Below, piece by piece: positions 1-10,779 of a stretch of DNA of 64,000 bases; position 1 is the first letter of the stretch, and every line of letters starts with the position of its first letter. The translations under genes were made by a program, and so were the position numbers. The notes beneath the pieces were generated by a model. The model searched no databases. It was given only the letters and a program-made list of their open reading frames with translations, and had not been told where the DNA came from. Location: positions 1,364,001-1,428,000 of the forward strand of contig JAQFVV010006353.1 in assembly GCA_028023455.1 (NCBI GenBank). The letters run 5' to 3'. The stretch is from Epiperipatus broadwayi (lineage: Eukaryota; Onychophora; Udeonychophora; Euonychophora; Peripatidae).

Positions 1-249
1 ATATTTAAACAATTACAAGGGAATAATTATTAGCAATTAATAGGAATTAAAAATGAAGGTCAATATATAAAGATATAGTTTAATTAAATATGTATATACA
101 GAGAATTTAGAATATAAAAATTTGTTCTAAGAAAATGTGAATAATCTATCTATATAATAATGATAACATTGATTTTCCTCTTCATTTGTATTTGTAATTT
201 AAATTTATATATGTTTGTCTGTGTGACAAAATTTCTTTTTTTATATAAT

Positions 250-515
250 CTGAAGCTGAGTCACTTTTGGTGAAGTTCACCATAATCATAGCTATGATTA
301 TAATCTAAAGCTGAATGCACTTTTGGTGAAGTTTACCATAACCATATTTATAATTATAGTCTAAATCTGAGCGCACTTTTGGTGAAGTTCACCATAACCA
401 TAGCTATGATTATAATCTAAATCTGAACGCACTTTTGGTGAAGTTCACCATAACCATAGCTATGATTATAACCTAAAGCTGAATGCACTTTCAGTGAAGT
501 TCACCAAAATTATAG
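250..515. repeat. 56-bp minisatellite, about 4.7 units
   Basis: Units begin near 250, 305, 361, 417 and 473, each with CTRAARCTGARYGCAC followed by TTTTGGTGAAGTT and CACCATAA. Each unit carries a short palindrome around ATAGCTAT. Divergence between units is low (a few bases each). Confidence 0.9.
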
Positions 516-586
516 CTCCCTTAAATTATTTCTGCTGCTTTATTTATACGGTAATGTGATTATACATGCATTTTTATTTAAAGTAG

Positions 587-962
587 TCCATTTAAATATT
601 CGATTTGTTAGATAATTTGACATTGTTTTCTAATACGTTTCTGTGGTTGGCTATAAACCATATCTCCTTAACCTTTTTCTGTCATCGTACTGCATATACC
701 AAATTGACTATCTGTGGTCAAAGTTTTAACCAAATTGTTTTTCACAATTCCAAAAAAGTCTTGTATTCTGATTTGGTCCATTTAAATATTCCATTTGTTG
801 GATAATTTGACATTGTTTTCTATTATGTTTCTGTGGTTGGCTATAAATCATATCTCCTTAACCTTTTTCTGCCTTCATACTGCATATACCAAATTGACCC
901 TCTGTGGTCAAAGTTTTAACCAAATTGTTTTTCACAGTTCCAAAAAACAGTCTTGTATTTTG
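587..962. repeat. 190-bp tandem duplication
   Basis: Copy 1 runs 587-776 and copy 2 from 777 to about 962. Both start TCCATTTAAATATT and contain TTTGACATTGTTTTC and GGTCAAAGTTTTAACC. The copies differ at scattered bases only. No coding capacity is evident, and 963-1400 shows no recognisable feature. Confidence 0.85.
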
Positions 963-1407
963 GTTTGTTTTTAGCTAATATCTCAACTAGATTAGCGTGG
1001 CACAAATATATATATGTGATAAAAACAAAACAATGTAAATCTGTTTTTTGTAACCATGAAAAACAATTTGGTCAAAGCTTTGACTCACAGACAGTCAATA
1101 TGGAATGCAATGGAGGGAAAAGAAAGTTCAAGGAGGCGTGGCTTATTGCCAATCATAGAAATGTAATAAACAAAAGAGATAACAGGATTGAATTATCTAA
1201 TAAATAGAATAATGGATTAATTTAAATAAAAAGACATGCATAATCACATTACGATATAATTTAAAGCAGTAACAATAATTACTTTAAACAGAGGTTTGAT
1301 TACGGAAAACTTCATCAAAATTATTGTACATTTTGCCGGATCAGTTTTCAAAATAAAGCGTTTTGAAAGTGGTCTGGTGACAAATTTGAGCACTTTGCCG
1401 ACTTTAA

Positions 1408-1860
1408 ATTAAGAATAATTGCTTTTTATCGATACTGAAGTTATTGACAATAAACTTATGCAATGCAAAGGAAACTTAGAAATGCTTTATAATGATTTGG
1501 GGAATAGGTTTCAGGAGCTAAAAAAGATGAAGCTATGTTTTGAATATATCGTGAATCCTTTTGTCATCAATATTCGATATTCTGTTGCTGATCTTATACC
1601 ACAGATGTGGCTTCAATAGAGACAAGAGTTTATTGAATTTCAGAAAAATGTGGATTGAATCCTGAACTTCAGAAAACTGGATCTGACTTTTGGGAAATAT
1701 TACTACTGTGAATCTCATCTTTGTAATAAAATTTGTCCAATTCAAAACATTGTGGTAATCTCTTAACAACTATCTCATTGAGTTTCTTAAACAGCTTAGT
1801 CATTCTATCAGATTTAGATCATTAACTGCACAAATGAGTCAATCAAAGGCCTTAGTGACT
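1408..1860 (+). pseudogene. decayed hAT-like (ZBED5/GTF2IRD2-type) transposase C-terminal fragment
   Basis: A broken + strand reading gives a 'F-x-x-RF-x-x-L' segment (DLGNRFQELKKM), then FEYIVNPFVI and an acidic/aromatic EFIEFQ stretch. That order is typical of the C-terminal half of domesticated hAT proteins such as FAM200/ZBED5. Stops and frameshifts follow within 60-200 bp. This is resemblance by eye to a family pattern. No catalytic residues are preserved, so it is at best a relic. Confidence 0.4.
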
Positions 1861-2204
1861 AGAGATTATACATTTCTTTTTAGTGAATATAATTACCATG
1901 TCGTTATAAGTAAATAATATAAAATATTATAGAACAGTGATAACCATATATATATATTTATGACAATACAGAAAAAATCTTTTTCCAAACATATTTTTAT
2001 GCCTTTCTTATTGTAATTATGATCTATTTTAATCTTTAATTTACATTACATGCATAGTAGTGACAATTGCTTTTTTTTTAATGTAAAATTTTTTAGAATG
2101 GGCAAAACTCCATACAGTAGTACCACTCAGTGCAGGCCAGATTAATCAATGGATGCCAGAAGGCTTGTGCATAAAATCACCATCTAGTGCCTACTCATCC
2201 AATA

Positions 2205-2246
2205 TCCCCAGACTAGTTTCTGGCTTGTGGCATTCATCAGTGAGGT
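2205..2246 (-). ncRNA. hammerhead-like motif, family B (42 nt)
   Basis: Read on the minus strand: CCUCA, core CUGAUGA, 13-nt hairpin segment, GAA, stem III ACUAGU, H17 = C, then UGGGG. Stem I pairs 5 bp (with one U-G). Stem II is weakened by a mutation. Confidence 0.5.
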
Positions 2247-2589
2247 GCGTTGGATCTGAGATCACTGCACCTAGATCTTGGGATCTAATGCAACCCTCCA
2301 GCAGCCACATTTTATCTCTTCGTAACTACAAAACTATGAGTCTTAAATTGGAAAACACAATAATATTTTCAATCCAAGCTCATTAGCTTATATAGTCATA
2401 TAGGTCTGAACTCTGTTCAGTACCTATGCATTTTGGTGTCTTTGGTTCTTTAATAACTATAGCCACCACTATCCTATTAGGCAGGATTGGTTTTAAACCG
2501 ATATACATCACATGATCACCATATCTTATGCTGGCTGGAGGGTTGCATTACATACCAAGATCTAGGTGCAGTGCTCTCAGATCCAAGAC

Positions 2590-2631
2590 TCCTCACTGAC
2601 GAAGGCCACAAGCCAGAAACTAGTCTGGGGA
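2590..2631 (+). ncRNA. hammerhead-like motif, family B (42 nt), intact core
   Basis: UCCUCA is followed by CUGACGA, the hairpin AGGC-CACAA-GCCA, GAA, ACUAGU (A15.1-U16.1 and C-G pairs), C as H17, then UGGGGA. Stem I UCCUCA/UGGGGA gives 6 pairs (one U-G). All invariant hammerhead core positions are present; N7 is C. Stem II has only 3 GC pairs above an A-A contact, and the stem III hairpin is minimal. Confidence 0.6.
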
Positions 2632-2974
2632 TATTGGATGAATAGGCACTAGATGGGGATTTTATGCACAAGCCTTCTGGCATCCATTGATTACTCCTGA
2701 GTGGCAATACTGTATGGAGAGTTTTGCTTGTTTTAATAACAGTTGTAAGCAAGCATAAGATATGGTAATCATGTGATGTTTATTGGCTTAAAATTATTTA
2801 GAACCAATAATAAAATTATGATAAAGTCATTTAAATACTTATAAACATAGCAAAAGTAAAATGTTTTAATTATATAATATGTAGTAGTCAACGATATATG
2901 TACGATACAGACTATAGTAATATAGTTTTAAAATATTTTTTTCAGTAATTCTTGAACATTCCTTAGACTAGAAA

Positions 2975-3262
2975 TTATCCACTTAATAAATGATATTTTT
3001 GCAGTTAATTGTCACTACACCATTTTCACACAAGGTAGAAAGTGGTTTCTGTCAACTTTTGATGCCTTGTGGAGGAGTGTAATCATAAACATGGCCAAAG
3101 ACATAAGAAAAATATGTGTGATCCCTAAGATTCATATTTTGTGCTGAACTAGCACTCATCATGATGTTGGCCCAGGTCACAATCTTTACACATATCTTTA
3201 TCATTGTACAGTATATACAAATAGCCAGTTACTACAATAATTCATGTATCAAACTTACTGTC
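2975..3262 (-). mobile_element. family A element, first part (minus), interrupted by an RTE insertion
   Basis: On the minus strand this matches the family A repeat at 17.3-18.9 and 31.8-32.1 kb, including the CAATGATAAAGAT and GGGCCAA segments and the tail that is CACTACACC here. The element continues at 3733-3890 after the insertion at 3263-3732. Confidence 0.75.
3124..3171 (-). ncRNA. hammerhead-like motif, family A (degenerate)
   Basis: The minus strand has GCCAA, a 4-nt insertion, AUGAUGA (C3 changed), the perfect hairpin GUGCU-AGUUC-AGCAC, AAA in place of GAA, AUAUGAAU, C, then UUAGG. The layout is conserved, but two core bases are mutated. Confidence 0.35.
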
Positions 3263-3732
3263 ACACATATCTTTATCATAATTGTATATATGTATTGGAA
3301 AAATATTTATCATTTACACAAACATTCATTCTGCCTTATCAGGCAATGAGAAGAAAGACCATGGTGTTTCTTGATCTTAAACTAAGAGGTAAAAAGCCAA
3401 TAAACTCACCACGCTGGCTAATGCGTGTTGGTGAGCAGCCCATCCATGTTCGTATACTATATGAATAATCACATAGTAATAACAGCTGCAACGACAAGAA
3501 CGTATGGAGTGGACATTAGGAATTTGCCCTGCTCGGTTCCTTTAGGGTCTCCTTTCAGTTAATAGCAAACTCCTTTCTGCAGAAAGAGACCACATGTGAG
3601 ATGGTTGGATGAAATAAGAAAATGTGCAGGGGTGTTGTGGAGAAGAGAAGCTAAAGATCGGAGAAGATGGATTAAACTTGGAGAGACCTTCATCCTGGAG
3701 TGGATTGATAATGGTTGATGATGATGATGATG
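3263..3732 (+). mobile_element. short RTE-type LINE insertion with inverted 5' part and long target duplication
   Basis: The segment 3335-3565 is the reverse complement of 22435-22690, which lies directly upstream of an RTE endonuclease at 22783. The segment 3575-3735 is the RTE 3' end in + orientation (VRW-x-DEIRKCAGV-like, then W-x-x-LGETFIL) and ends in (TGA)n. The whole is flanked by a 71-bp direct repeat, 3192-3262 and 3733-3803, with one mismatch. It is best read as a 5'-inverted, internally deleted insertion. Confidence 0.7.
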
Positions 3733-3890
3733 ATATCTTTATCATTGTACAGTATATACAAATAGCCAGTTACTACAATAATTCATGTATCAGACTTACT
3801 GTCCTCGTAAACTTAACACAGACCACTTAATGGAAGTGTATGAATAATTTTCATTAATCATTAGATAAAATTATCCACTTGATAAATCCC
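3733..3890 (-). mobile_element. family A element, second part (minus)
   Basis: This begins with the 71-bp duplicate of 3192-3262 and continues into family A sequence, ending near AATTATCCACTTGATAAATC. The end resembles the start of the first part (AATTATCCACTTAATAAATG). Confidence 0.65.
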
Positions 3891-4329
3891 TATCTGTATG
3901 TGGCTCTTATTATTGAAGAATCTACCGCCCCCATTCTAGCCCACTAAAAAAATTCTGTAATAATTACTAGTGTATTTATTCAAAGTAAATGGTGTTAAGG
4001 TAGTGTGTGGGAAATTTTGGCACTTGTTAATCAAAGCACAATAAATAAAATTAAAGCAATGGAGGTGAAGAATACTCATTGGGAGTGCTTTTAGCTGACA
4101 ACGGAAGAGATATTAGAATGAGAATTACAATGGCCGAAAAGGTTATAAATTAACGTAATGTTATTCTGAGGGTTACATTTAATAAAGATGCTAGTTGAAT
4201 GCCTTGGATAAGGAAGAAGATTAGAAGCTTTAGAATTATGGATTTCAAGAATGGTAAATGATGAAAATATATAGAAGAGATGGAAAAGGAAATTGGGAAA
4301 AAGATGTTGTGAAATAGGGAGGTGGGTTA

Positions 4330-4886
4330 GGTATGTCATCATCATCAACCATTATCAATCCACTGCAGGATGAAGGTCTCTCCAAGTTCAATCCATCTTT
4401 TCCTATCTTTAGCTTCTTTCCTATCTTTAGCTTCTCTTCTCCACATCACCCCTGCACACTTTCTTATTTCATCCATCCACCTCACATGTGGTCTCTTTCT
4501 GGGTCTTTTACAATCTCTTGGAATCCAGTTTAAAATTTCAACTGTCCATCTATTATCATCTCTTCTAGCAATATGTCCAGCCCAACTCCACTTCAGTCTT
4601 TTAAGTCAGTAACACCTGTTTGTTCTCTTACCCATACATTGCGTTTTCGATCTCTTCTTCTTACTCCCAACATGCATTTCTCCATACTTCTTTGAGTGGT
4701 CTGAAGTCTCTGTATTGCTCTTGTATTAAGTGTCCAAGTCTCAGATCCATAAGTAAAAATTGGCACAACACATTTATTAAAAACCTTTTTCAAACAGATA
4801 GGTATATTTCCTTTTAGTATCAAGTTATTTCTACCAAAAGCACTCCAACCAAGTTTAATTCTATGATTAATTTCATCCATTATGTT
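4330..4886 (-). pseudogene. RTE-type LINE ORF2 3' fragment (minus)
   Basis: The minus strand from about 4880 reads MDEINHRIKLGWSAFGRNN, then CLKKVFNKCVVPIFTYGSE, TWTLNTRAIQRLQTTQRSME and RRRDRKRNVWVREQTGVTDL. After a frameshift come WAGHIAR and the W-x-x-LGETFILQW end. This is the conserved region downstream of the reverse transcriptase domain in RTE/BovB-like LINEs. The sequence ends at 4333 in a (TGATGA) tail, the usual RTE 3' microsatellite. It is a 5'-truncated dead copy; 4887-5520 shows no recognisable feature. Confidence 0.85.
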
Positions 4887-5521
4887 TCCAGTTTTTTTTT
4901 TTCCAATATATACAACAATCGTTATGTATGTATTTAGAGAAAAATGAAAGGCAGGTTGTTTTCAAGAAATAGATAATTATGAATTAAGGCTAGAACAAGG
5001 GCAAGAAAACTTGTAATAGCATAGGGTAATGCATCTTTTTTACCAGCAGTTATCCATTTTGTCAAATAATAACTATTATAAATATCTTTCTTATTTTTTA
5101 ATAAAGAGGGTAAAAAAATAATTTTATTTTATTTGGTTTTGTGCTGATGATTATTATGTGTTTTTTTTTTAAAAGTTACTACCATAATTTCATAGATTTG
5201 AAAGTGTGGGAAGGAATTTTTGATTTTATTAGATTAGTTTTACTTTTACAATTGGTTATTTATTATGGAACTAATCTGCCAAAGCAGGTTTCAATTACAA
5301 TTTATTGTTAAGCATTTCGAATTGAAAATTTGAATTTATATGACAACTGTTTTATAAATTACATATAAAACGACTAAAAGCTTTAATATATATATGTATT
5401 AACAAATTTTTGTGTTAAAGTATTTGTAGGTTTATTATGTGAATAGCTAACTGAATCCTTATTTCCACATGTATTCATATGTTCACACACAATAAATAAA
5501 ATATATAAAAAAAAAAGTCAA

Positions 5522-5635
5522 ATGGCTTTGTGGTTCGGGAGTTCAATAAGTTTGTGCCCCAGAAATGCCTGGAGTAATCTGAGGATGTAAGCTCCGGAGT
5601 CTGATACTACCACTGCACTAAATCAAGCAGAACAT
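5522..5635 (-). mobile_element. old SINE-like unit (family S), minus
   Basis: The reverse complement contains GTGCAGTGGTAGTATCAGAC, then CACAAACTTATTGAACTCCC. This matches the unit tandemly repeated at 32.7-33.8 kb (GTGCAGTGGTAGA, GCAGACT, TTCTGATGC, TATGAACTCCTGA). Confidence 0.55.
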
Positions 5636-5726
5636 ACCATAAGGTATATTCTCAAAGAAAAATTAAATTTGGCAATAGATCTGTCTATCCAAGCAGTAAT
5701 AGATATTGATTGTTGGCTGTTTTTTG

Positions 5727-5915
5727 CTATAAGCCTCAATTGTAAGAATGCGGAAGTATTGAAAACCCCCAGCAAGTTATATGTAAACTAACCATCAATA
5801 GTCATAAGTGTAAAATGAGCCCGCATTTTATATTTACGTTTATTGATGGTGGGGGTACATGTAGCTCGCTGGGATTTTCCAGCACTTCCGCATTACTACA
5901 ACTATATTTGAGCTA
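5727..5915. mobile_element. palindromic MITE, near-perfect foldback
   Basis: Two arms of about 94 bp meet with almost no loop near 5820. AATGCGGAAGTATTGAAAA and CCCCCAGC on the left face GGTGGGGGTACATGTAG and CACTTCCGCATT on the right. No coding region. The stretch 5916-6559 is unremarkable. Confidence 0.75.
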
Positions 5916-6559
5916 TTAAAAAGTTATGTTTACTAGTCTTATTGTAGCCTTTTTGCGTAATTAAAGCTTTTTGGTGTTAAGAGTGTATAATAATGGGGGA
6001 TGTACTTATATATTTGCACATACATGTAGAAAGAACTCATAAAGTGGTACGGAGAGTTTCAGCATGCCATGTTTAAAATCTGGGATTCCATTGCAGGTGA
6101 TATGAACTTAAGCAATTTTCAGGTGTCAAGCAAGTTTAGTTGTCTCATAGTCAAAACTAGCTAGTTGTCTAGTATCGATTGATAAATGGGTAACTATTAT
6201 TTACTAAAAGATAAAGGTAACAGAATAATCCGGGTTGATCATGTGAATATTGATTAACTGACTGTACAAAGAGAAAATAAAAATTATAATACAATACAGA
6301 CTTTACCTCTGATGGGGGGAGGTGTTATACACTACTTTTATCATAACACATGCTTTCCAATTACTTTTGGAAGTTAAAGGTAAATAGTTGAATATTTTTC
6401 CAAGTAAATGCCCTCAAATTTAACTAAGTCAACATCTTTTTTGAACATTGATATTGACTCTACAAATGAAATTGTTTTGATCCTTATGAATTTTAAAAAT
6501 CATTGGTAAAAAATCGGTAGCCATATATAAATATATTTTGTATTACTAATTCAAAAATT

Positions 6560-6893
6560 ACACAGAGGTAAAATTTTCCATACAGTAGCACCCCTCATTG
6601 CAAGCCATAGTAATCAATGGATGCAGAAAGATTTGTGCATAAAATCCCTATCTAGTGCCTACTCTGATAGTTTCTGGCTTATGGCATTCATCAGTGACGA
6701 GCCTTGGATCTGAGAGCACTGCACCTAGATCTTAGGATCTAATGTAACCCTTCAGCAGCCACCTTTTATCTTATTAGATGACTATAAAGCTTGCACTGAG
6801 TGGCATTACTGTATGGAGAGTTTTGCCTCTGTGTACACGGCTTGTGTAAGCATAGAAATGGTGATCATGTGATGTTTAGTGGTTTAATTCAAA
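6560..6893. mobile_element. family B palindromic element, short copy
   Basis: The left end is TTTTCCATACAGTAGCACC and the right end TACTGTATGGAGAGTTTTGCC followed by GGTGATCATGTGATGTTTA. The left arm retains CTGATGA and GAAAC on the minus strand. A deletion right after them removes the 3' strand of stem I, so this hammerhead copy is broken. Confidence 0.75.
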
Positions 6894-7009
6894 AGTTCTT
6901 GAATGGTGAATAAAAATCAGTGAAATTGAAGGATTTCTGAAAAAAATTATTTACTTATGATAAGTAAAGGAGGGGGGGTAAGAATAATCAAATAGTTATT
7001 GCTGGGGAG

Positions 7010-7105
7010 TTGATAAAAAGTTTGAGCATCAGAAGTGACAGAACTGGAGACCATCCCCTGGGCTTTAAGCTGTTGAATCTGCCACTTTACCACTGCGTTA
7101 AATCA
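7010..7105 (-). mobile_element. old SINE-like unit (family S), minus
   Basis: The reverse complement has ACGCAGTGGTAAAGTGGCAG, TCTGTCACTTCTGATGCTCA and TTATCAACTCCCCAG. These match the array unit at 32.7-33.8 kb. Confidence 0.6.
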
Positions 7106-7339
7106 GGGAAAGCAGAGAAATAAATACAATGTTAGTGAAGTACTATAATTCTAAGAAATGTAGGGGGAGAAAACTAAAAAAATTACCTTTAAATAACGCA
7201 TTAGATAAATACCCACTTCATTACATCATTTGTGAGAACTATGTAAGTGGTATTCAATGGGGTCTGTAATTATTTCGAGAAATTGCCATTAAATCTTTTA
7301 ATCAATGAAATAAATACTTTATTAGAAAGTATGCTATCA

Positions 7340-7530
7340 CTATAATAATAATAATAACAACAATGATGATGATGATAACAACAACAACAACAACAATAAG
7401 AACGAAGACGACGGCAGCAACTACAACTCGTAAATGAGAATGGCCATTGTAATTAAAAAAAAAGAAAAGAAAAAGAAAGATAAAAGAAAAGAAGGAATGG
7501 AGAGGGAAAGAGAGAGAGGGGGGAAACTAA
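7340..7530. repeat. compound microsatellite, purine-rich
   Basis: Runs of (AAT), (GAT), (CAA) and then A/G-only sequence (AAAAG, GAGA, GGGG) follow one another. No gene signal. Confidence 0.85.
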
Positions 7531-7899
7531 TCTAGAAATGAGTTTTGCAATAATTATACAAACCAATCTGTGAAACATAAATATGTCCATATATAGAGCA
7601 TGCTGGTTCATTTTTCTGTTGACTTAATATTTGGTGATATCTTTTAATTTTTTTCAACAGAAAACTTCTTTCTGAAAGATATATTAATTAATGAGTTTTA
7701 CTTGAGTTCCTTATCATCCAGTGATGAAGGAAATTCCTTGGCCACTTTCAGCTTCGATGGTTATCAATTTGGAAAAGGAAGCCAGTTGAAATATATCTTA
7801 ATAGTTTTATAATTAGAAAGTTGAACTTGGATATTAAGGTACAAAATAGATTCCAATCTTGCTGATGCTATTAAAAGATGGAATATTTTGTCACAGTGA

Positions 7900-8345
7900 A
7901 ATAACTACTTCAAATAAGTTAGATATATGAAGAGCTGTTATCTTGTTTATTGCATGAACGTGAAACATGGTTACTCTAACAACACAGTGCAAAGACATTG
8001 GAAAAGTTTCTTTTAAGGTTATTCTGTAACATTTCAAAAGTATAATGGGAAGATCATAAAACCTTATCCATATTTTTTTCAATTTGCTGGATGTGATGCT
8101 AAAGGATCCACCATTGTAAAATATTATTTTGGTTCCATTGGACATGTAAAATGAATTGAGAATGGAAGATTTTCTAAAAGGGTGTTATATGGTAGACTTA
8201 AGCATGGTTTTCATGAAAGAGGTAGACCTCGTCAATGTTATAAGATTGATCTCAAAAGACATTCTAAAGTTGTAATGCCAATTTTTTCCTTTGGGAAGAT
8301 ATGGCAGAGAATAGAATACATTGGAGAGTTCTAATTAGACATATA
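7900..8345 (+). pseudogene. decayed non-LTR retrotransposon C-terminal fragment
   Basis: Broken + strand reading: a CETW motif, then LEKF, a W-(E/Q)-D-x-x-x-x segment, and at 8175-8330 VLYGRLKHGFHERGRPRQCY, K-x-DLKRH and W-x-x-(I/A)-x-x-R. This is the post-RT tail seen in many animal LINE proteins (CETW ... LYGEL-x-x-GKR-x-x-GR-x-x-x-x-KD-x-LK). At least three frameshifts or stops are present. Confidence 0.5.
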
Positions 8346-8916
8346 TCCCTAAAGAAATAAAGTATTATAAAGAATTATCTGTTTGATGAAGCTGATTTAA
8401 GGTTTTTCATTAATTACAGTACAAGAAGTCTTAATTAAATATTTATCTATCCTATGAATAGCATTTCTTTAGAATGTCTTATTGTTTGTGTGATTTTGTA
8501 GGCTTTACAATATCACATTTATTATGATAACAACAGAGTTCATACATCACTGACTGTTTTTGCTTTCTTCCTAAGCTTTCTGAATTTTATACACTTTTAC
8601 AATGACTTAGATTTTCAATCTGTCCAAACTAGGGCAATTTCAGTGATCATTTGTTCTTCAAGAAAGAGTTCAAATTCATCTACTTATTTTGCAGTCCCTG
8701 GAATTTTTGGATCTTATCACAATTAATCAAAAACATCTATTTTTTATATCCACAGAGAAGTTAAAGGAACAGCATAGATCTTTCAACTGAACTTAAAATT
8801 TGCCATGACCGAGTTTTCCTTCTGTTAAGGAATCTCCGGAAGTAATAAGAACTTTATAGTAGCACTGAATTGAAATGGTAAAACATTCATGAAACTAAGT
8901 TTGCTTAACATGCAGA

Positions 8917-9336
8917 ACCATCTCCGAATCAATATCAGTTATGTAGCAACTTAGTTTAGTTATTCACTATAAAAAAATTTAAGGTGGCGCCACATCTGAA
9001 TCACTAGTTACAACATGGAATGCAACAGTATGTTTCTTACTTTAACTGACAATTGACCAACACCCTAACAGTAAAATTTTGTTATAAATTGAGCAAAACT
9101 GCTGCTGAAACACTTGAAATAATTCATACTCTTATATGGCAGTGAAGGCATAAGTCACGAGAATGTTTTCAAATGGTTTGAAAAATTTCATGATGATAGG
9201 GAGATCTTTAAAGACAATCTACGAAAGTACGATACATGCTATCACATTTTATATTATACTTGTGATCCAAACATTCTAGTGCTTTGAAATTTTTTTATGT
9301 CAAATAACTAAACTATATTGTTGATTCAGAGATGGC
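8917..9336 (+). mobile_element. mariner-family element with remnant of transposase N-terminus
   Basis: Inverted ends are ATCTCCGAATCAATATCAG with TTAGTTTAGTTATTCAC at the left and AAATAACTAAACTATATTG with TTGATTCAGAGATGG at the right. Inside, 9072-9235 reads KFCYKLSKTAAETLEIIHTL, then after a frameshift HENVFKWFEKFHDDREIF. This matches the helix-turn-helix start of Mos1-like transposases (KFC-x-KLGKTA-x-ETLEM ... VFEW-x-x-RF-x-x-GRE). The DDD catalytic region is absent, so it is a deletion derivative. Confidence 0.75.
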
Positions 9337-9944
9337 ACTGTGGATAGTTTGAAGCAAGAACAGCTGCGTTTTCACTGGACACTGTGATTAGTTTTCGATA
9401 ATAGAAAATTGAGAGCAGTTTTGCAAGATTTTAATTAGACAAAATTAAGTATTGGTTAAATATATCAAACTTTTATTTTCCAGAATATTTTTTTACATGG
9501 TTTAATTTGGTATTGTAAAAATTACCATTACTGTTTTTTTCCATTGTGTAAACTCACTTCCATTTTGACTTAAGATAGATTCTCTATAAAGTTTCGTAAA
9601 ATCTAAAATTTATATTGCCATATGAAAATAATCTTTTTCACTTTGGCTTGGGGTAATTTTGGTGGTCTGCATTTTTCTGGATATAATTATTGGAAAATTG
9701 TTACTATTGATGGATCTTGCGATCTGATTATGAATAGTCATGTGATACATAGTGATTTAAAAAGTAGGTGGTTTACACAGTTGTTTTTCAAATTAAAGAA
9801 TTATTATAACATGGTATCTATAAACTTCTGATTTTTATAAAAAGTTAATGGTAATTCGTTCTATTCCTTTTGAAATTTTTTATCATTATCAGTACTTTCG
9901 ATCAGTTGTTACTCTTTTTAAAATCTTAAAAACAATAGTTTTTA

Positions 9945-10004
9945 GATGTCATGTTGGCAGCCCATATTTTTGATAAATGTACAGTTTCGAGGGCCTGTAG
10001 TCTA
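9945..10004. repeat. left arm of a foldback element (partner 10808-10860)
   Basis: GGCAGCCCATATTTTTGATA and ACAGTTTCGAGGGCC are inverted at 10808-10860 as GGGGGCCCCCAAAACTGTA and TATAGGCTGCCATATTGG. The pair brackets the duplicated SINE at 10441-10815. Confidence 0.65.
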
Positions 10005-10478
10005 CGTAATATAGAGTTAGTTGTTAAATTAAAACAAAATTAATAAATTGATTGCTAAATTTAAAAAAGGGAATAAATGTCGTCATTAAGAAGCTTTATT
10101 TCAATTTTTTTTTTGCACTTATAACGTGGGAAATGATGAGAGACTCTTCCGCATTGTCATATTTTGGTTCAATTCAGTGCGCTTTTTTTTTGCCAGCAGG
10201 TTTTTTTGGGAAATTGTCATAATGATAAAAAATTGAGGCCTTCCTGTAAAAGAAAGGGATGCAGTAGACTTATTTCCAAAGGTACAGATCCTGCCCTCCC
10301 AAAAAGTTAGCATTAGTGGTCATGATATGATTGCACACCACTGATATGAATTAAGTATAAATATTGTATTTATATATATATTTTTGTTAATAAGTTAATC
10401 CAAAAAAAAAACTATAAATATTATAATTAATTTTTCCAATAACACTAATGAAAAATAAAATATAAATATTAAATATGA

Positions 10479-10591
10479 GATGGTAGCCGAGAGGTCAGTG
10501 CAGCTGCTTTGCAAGCATGCAGTTGCTTGCAGACAGTTGTCGTAGGTTCGCTTACCAGCAGTACTTTGACATATGGAAAAAAAAAAAAAAA
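10479..10591 (+). mobile_element. tRNA-derived SINE (family T), copy 1
   Basis: A box A-like TGGTAGCCGAGAGG is followed about 60 bp later by a box B-like GGTTCGCTTACC. The body then ends in CTTTGACATATGG plus A15. The same head and tail are seen at 10666, 44323 and, reversed, 48730. Confidence 0.75.
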
Positions 10592-10665
10592 GATTTCCTA
10601 GCAGGCATTTTTGTAAACAATTTTGGGAACACTAATGAAAAATAAAATATAAATATTAAATATGA

Positions 10666-10779
10666 GATGGTAGCCGAGAGGTCAGTGCAGCTGCTTTGCA
10701 AGTATGCAGTTGCTTGCAGACAGTTGTCGTGGGTTCGCTTACCAGCAGTACTTTGACATATGGAAAAAAAAAAAAAAAG
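10666..10779 (+). mobile_element. tRNA-derived SINE (family T), copy 2
   Basis: This is the duplicate of 10479-10591, with a slightly longer poly(A) tract and GGGTTCGCTTACC as box B. Confidence 0.75.

Larger units (their letters stand above)
2094..2797. mobile_element. family B palindromic element, full copy with spacer
   Basis: The left arm (2094-2340) runs inward from GGCAAAACTCCATACAGTAG. The right arm (about 2535-2797) is its reverse complement and runs out to AATCATGTGATGTTTATTGG. Between them is a spacer of about 190 bp that recurs reversed at 35908-36110. Each arm carries a hammerhead-like motif. The same arms are found at 6.56, 16.79, 35.49, 36.11 and 37.31 kb. No coding sequence fits. 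I know no named family for it. Confidence 0.85.

Noticed and set aside
2153-2386. Conserved peptide recurring in family B copies (for example SSAYSSNIPRLVSGL)
   Set aside because: The frame recurs because the DNA is a repeat. It is open on short stretches only, differs in length between copies and lies antisense to the hammerhead-like core.
6661-6703. Family B hammerhead-like motif
   Set aside because: CUGAUGA and GAAAC are present, but a deletion removes stem III and the 3' strand of stem I.
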